Part shown: positions 61,292 through 64,000 of the stretch, piece by piece
Layout of the letters: each line of letters opens with the position of its first letter
Position numbering within the stretch: position 1 is the stretch's first letter
Assembly: GCA_020186115.1 (NCBI GenBank)
Contig: WSYJ01000009.1
Span: 186,001 to 250,000, forward strand
Direction of reading: 5' to 3'
Source of the DNA: Histomonas meleagridis
Lineage: Eukaryota > Parabasalia > Tritrichomonadida > Dientamoebidae
DNA length: 64,000 nt
Translations under genes and position numbers: made by a program
The notes under the pieces: generated by a model
Databases searched by the model: none
Told to the model about the DNA's origin: nothing
Seen by the model: the letters and a program-made list of their open reading frames with translations, nothing else

Positions 61292-62176
61292 ATGAGCTCT
61301 TCTGCAAGTTTTCAACAATTTGATGAAGGGCACAAAAAGGCACGTGACACATCTAAAATAGTGTTAATCGTTATTAACGTTATTTTCCTATTAATAATTA
61401 TCGGACTTGTTGTTTCCCTTTTCCTAGTTTTAACAAAAACAAAAGCAAAAACTGGTTTACCAGTTTCACAAGTACAAATCATCCCAATTCTTGGCAGTTA
61501 TTATGGGAACGAAACAAAAGGTGCTGCATCACTTCAATTCAAAAATGATATGTTGCATTCGAAGTACTATACGATGAACGATTATTACAACATGAAATCA
61601 GAGAACGGGCTGCACATTCTTCATCATTTCAGGACTTATCAGCAAACTTCTTCATATACCTGTGGTTGTGGCTGTATAATAATGGCGCTTGATTATCTCA
61701 CACACCAAAATTCTACATTAAACGAGTCATATTGTGCAGAAATTGCTGACATTGGCACCGACATCCACAACAACTCATACGGAAAGCTTGGAGCTCCGCC
61801 TCAAAGCATTGAGAATGCTTTAATAACTCTTGGCTATGAGACGATATCAAATCGAAATGTTGGAGAAATGCCTTTCAACGATGAATTGTCGTTTAAGAAT
61901 TGGGCGATTCAGATGATTGACCAAGGATATCCAATCATTGTTCACCACATGGACTGGGGCGGTCACTATCTTGTTATCATTGGAATTGATACAATGGAAA
62001 CAGAAAGAACAAAAGATGACATTGTAATTGTCGCGGACCCTTCTGATTCAACTGACCATCGGCAAGATGGATATAACATATGGGGATTGGAGAGGTTTTA
62101 TAGTTTATGGGGAGTTCCTTCCTATAATTACCCAGGTATTGATATGAGATATGAGTTTATTGTTGTGAAAGGATAG
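61292..62176 (+). CDS. Membrane-anchored papain-like C39-type peptidase, 294 aa
   Basis: Predicted type II membrane protein: a short cytoplasmic N-terminus, one transmembrane helix (23-47), then a catalytic domain outside the cytosol. Residues fit the C39 papain-like pattern: Q118 and C124 in Q-Q-T-S-S-Y-T-C-G-C-G-C, H225 in D-W-G-G-H-Y-L-V-I-I-G, and D249 in V-A-D-P-S-D. The family includes bacteriocin-leader and other Gly-Gly peptidases and many uncharacterised eukaryotic members, so the natural substrate is unknown. Cysteine-rich flanks (C124, C126, C128, C148) may form disulfides, consistent with an extracellular or lumenal domain. The start codon is ATG 61292 with initiator-like TCACT 33 bp upstream. 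Confidence 0.8.
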   Translation: MSSSASFQQFDEGHKKARDTSKIVLIVINVIFLLIIIGLVVSLFLVLTKTKAKTGLPVSQVQIIPILGSYYGNETKGAASLQFKNDMLHSKYYTMNDYYNMKSENGLHILHHFRTYQQTSSYTCGCGCIIMALDYLTHQNSTLNESYCAEIADIGTDIHNNSYGKLGAPPQSIENALITLGYETISNRNVGEMPFNDELSFKNWAIQMIDQGYPIIVHHMDWGGHYLVIIGIDTMETERTKDDIVIVADPSDSTDHRQDGYNIWGLERFYSLWGVPSYNYPGIDMRYEFIVVKG

Positions 62177-62264
62177 AAAACAAATTGAGCAAAAACACAT
62201 GTTAGTAAATAAAAAGTTTGATATAAGTCAAGTTATAGGAAAACTGATGTTTCTTCATTAATTT

Positions 62265-62580
62265 TCATCTACAAATTATTTTTTGATATTTTGGTGCGAT
62301 TTATTTCATTTGAAACTTGTAGAACTTCTTTGGACTTTAAGAACTTTAATAACAAATTATTAAAAAAGCATATAGTATTACTGAAATCCCAATTAGTATT
62401 TAATGTTTGACATGAACATTTCTTCTTGAACTTGACAAGAGTTTTTTAATTCCCATTATAATGAAATTTTACCATAAAAATATTTAGATTTTTCTTTCGT
62501 TCATACTTTGAAATAAACTCGAAAAGCTTAACATAAAATTCTTTATTTAGCATTGGTTTTTTCCAATCCTGATGCAGAAA
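62265..62580 (-). pseudogene. Decayed copy of the PH-domain region of the ankyrin-RhoGEF gene
   Basis: The plus-strand sequence here aligns by eye with 56625-56985 of the RhoGEF gene, in the same orientation. Shared blocks include a CATTTGAAACTTGTAGAACTTC-type stretch, AAGAACTTYAATAACAA, TTGAAATCCCA, a TTATTTTTGACAT-like stretch and AATTCCCATTATAATG. Insertions, deletions and stops destroy the frame. It is a truncated duplicate lying about 2.2 kb beyond the parent gene's 5' end. Confidence 0.75.
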
Positions 62581-62756
62581 TTGTCATATCAGTTTATATA
62601 AGTTTAAAAACATATATAATAAATGGGCCAAAATATTTTTAATGACTTTAATTAAACATAAACAAAAATTATTTTAAATTTTTATAATTTATTAATTTAT
62701 TAATCAGATAAAATAAACCTAAAATAAATTGATTATTGAGAATCCAATTCATCAAT

Positions 62757-63936
62757 TTATCCAATTATATATTTACTATAAGGGATATACGAAATAATTT
62801 TAATTACAATATAAGTACAAATGAATGTACATATTGCAATTGCAGGTACGCATATCACACAATGCTTTAAATTTGGGTCGAACAACATATGGAATCCATC
62901 CAACACCAAAATATGTGCCAAGTACATTCCATATGATTTCAGTGCTATATCCTGAAATATCTTAACAACTATTTTATTATTACATTGGATTTTCCTTAAC
63001 AAAAGAAACAAACCAAAAGTCATGCAAACAACATTAATTGTATCATAGTTCCAACTTAATTCCAAATCGAAGGCGCTTTTAGTGCCAATAGACAACAAAT
63101 ATTCGAAAATAATTGTCGTAGCTACATAGCCAACAATAACAAATATTGCTCCAAGCCAATACAAATCATATTGGCCAAGATGGAGCTTAACGAATGAGCC
63201 TAAAACGGCATATCCAACATGCCCTGTAAATGGAAGTAGACTTGGAGTGTTATTCCATGATGCTTCGCCCCCAAATATTTGGAAACTTTAAGTGAATATA
63301 TGGAATAAAACCTGTAATAGCCCAAAATATTAAATAATATATAAATTGCCCTTTGGTTGCAATTTTAATCCATGGTGAAATAATTGGTGCAAATAAATAA
63401 ATGGCTAATAACATATAGATATACCATAAGTGACCAACTTCAGTACCAAAATTAACAAGAATTTTAGGTATGGATAAAAATGCGTCTTTCAATGTTATCC
63501 GTCCACGAAAATAAAAATAAAATGCATAGACAATACACCAAAAGACAAACGGATATAAAACACGTGTTAACCGAGTTTTTAAAAAGGTAGGTATGTCGGT
63601 TTTAATAGGATACAATAAATATCCTGAAATCATTACAAACAATGGTACACACGTTCGTAAAAGTGAGTTATAAAGTCCAACATATATTGGATCATCTCCT
63701 TCTCGAACAGTTAAATCAGGGCGAATATAATAATATTCACCTGAATGTATTTGCATAACCATGTAGCAAGAAATAACGCGAATGAGATCAATTCCAAAAT
63801 ATCGTGGTCGTTGTGTTTGCTGATCTTGATTCGTTGAATCAATTTGAAGACTAGAAAGATTAGAATTTAGTTCAATATTTGTATATGCTTGGTTTTTTTC
63901 ATGATCGCCCAAAAGATTCTGATTGTCTGTGGGCAT
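62757..63936 (-). pseudogene. Acyltransferase-3 family membrane protein with a single frameshift
   Basis: Integral-membrane acyltransferases of this family transfer acyl groups to sugars or other surface molecules. The first part (ATG 63934-63936 to 63250) has a polar N-terminus and then R-Y-F-G-I-D-L-I-R-V-I-S-C-Y-M-V-M-Q-I-H-S-G, the family's first-helix D-x-x-R...H pattern. Next come V-P-L-F-V-M-I-S-G-Y-L-L, R-L-x-R-V-L-Y-P-F-V-F-W and H-L-W-Y-I-Y-M-L. A five-C run on the plus strand (63268-63272) shifts the frame; with four C's the reading continues I-W-G-E-A-S-W-N-N-T and runs unbroken to TAA at 62757, giving about ten membrane helices. It is either a recent pseudogene or a sequence error. 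Confidence 0.75.
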
Positions 63937-64000
63937 AAAGACCTCACTTTCTGTATCGGTTATTTGGCAAATTATGTAAAGTTTTAAAAATATCAGAGAT
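63937..64000. other. Upstream flank of the acyltransferase gene
   Basis: Only 64 bases before the window ends; no gene visible. Confidence 0.4.

Overview
This window looks like nuclear chromosomal DNA of a trichomonad parabasalid, most likely a Tritrichomonas-type genome; the species is inferred. The evidence is very AT-rich sequence, long intron-free genes with very short 5' leaders, TCAYW initiator-like sites just before several ATGs, and gene families that dominate trichomonad genomes: BspA-like leucine-rich surface proteins, DUF3447/ankyrin proteins, AAAP transporters, Myb proteins and a carbamate kinase of the arginine dihydrolase pathway. There are no operons. Genes lie on both strands with 50-2000 bp gaps. 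I found no rRNA, tRNA or CRISPR array.

Layout. 1-1.66 kb is a tandem ankyrin array that is broken into non-coding sequence carrying a Myb-like fragment. 2.7-4.8 kb holds a helical hypothetical protein and a BTB-BACK protein. 6.8-13.6 kb has a Myb protein, an M20 metallopeptidase, a 17-bp minisatellite, proteasome ATPase Rpt2, a CTU2-like tRNA thiolation protein and an unknown protein, with an RBBP9-like hydrolase diverging at 13.6 kb. 14.2-20.1 kb is a decayed block: a DUF3447 fragment, a BspA-like pseudogene and a DUF3447-ankyrin pseudogene. 20.1-23.9 kb is mostly AT-rich spacer with two gene relics. 23.9-30.1 kb has cytosolic HSP70, a BspA tail relic, a large unknown protein and carbamate kinase. 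30.2-40.5 kb has a frameshifted kinase, an AAAP transporter, an unknown protein, an Sds3-like protein and a 1691-residue talin-like protein. 40.6-44.9 kb has possible Maverick fragments, a CAAX-tailed acidic protein, a MYST acetyltransferase diverging from ribosomal protein uL14, and a small RING protein. 45.4-49.2 kb holds two tandem BspA copies that have lost parts. 49.6-56 kb has a zinc-finger/SDR protein, a third DUF3447-ankyrin copy and a HEAT-like protein. 56.3-64 kb has an ankyrin-RhoGEF(DH)-PH protein, a C39-type membrane peptidase, a decayed copy of the RhoGEF PH region, and a frameshifted acyltransferase.

Housekeeping genes (HSP70, Rpt2, uL14, M20 peptidase, carbamate kinase) are intact and have more biased codon use. 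Accessory families (BspA, DUF3447/ANK, kinase, acyltransferase) are mostly interrupted, so the window mixes a stable core with fast birth-and-death families. Two signals stand out. One is a spacer of fixed length inside every ankyrin unit at three loci. The other is a Myb-type AAC(C)GTT element, often palindromic, that recurs about 10-100 bp before many start codons.
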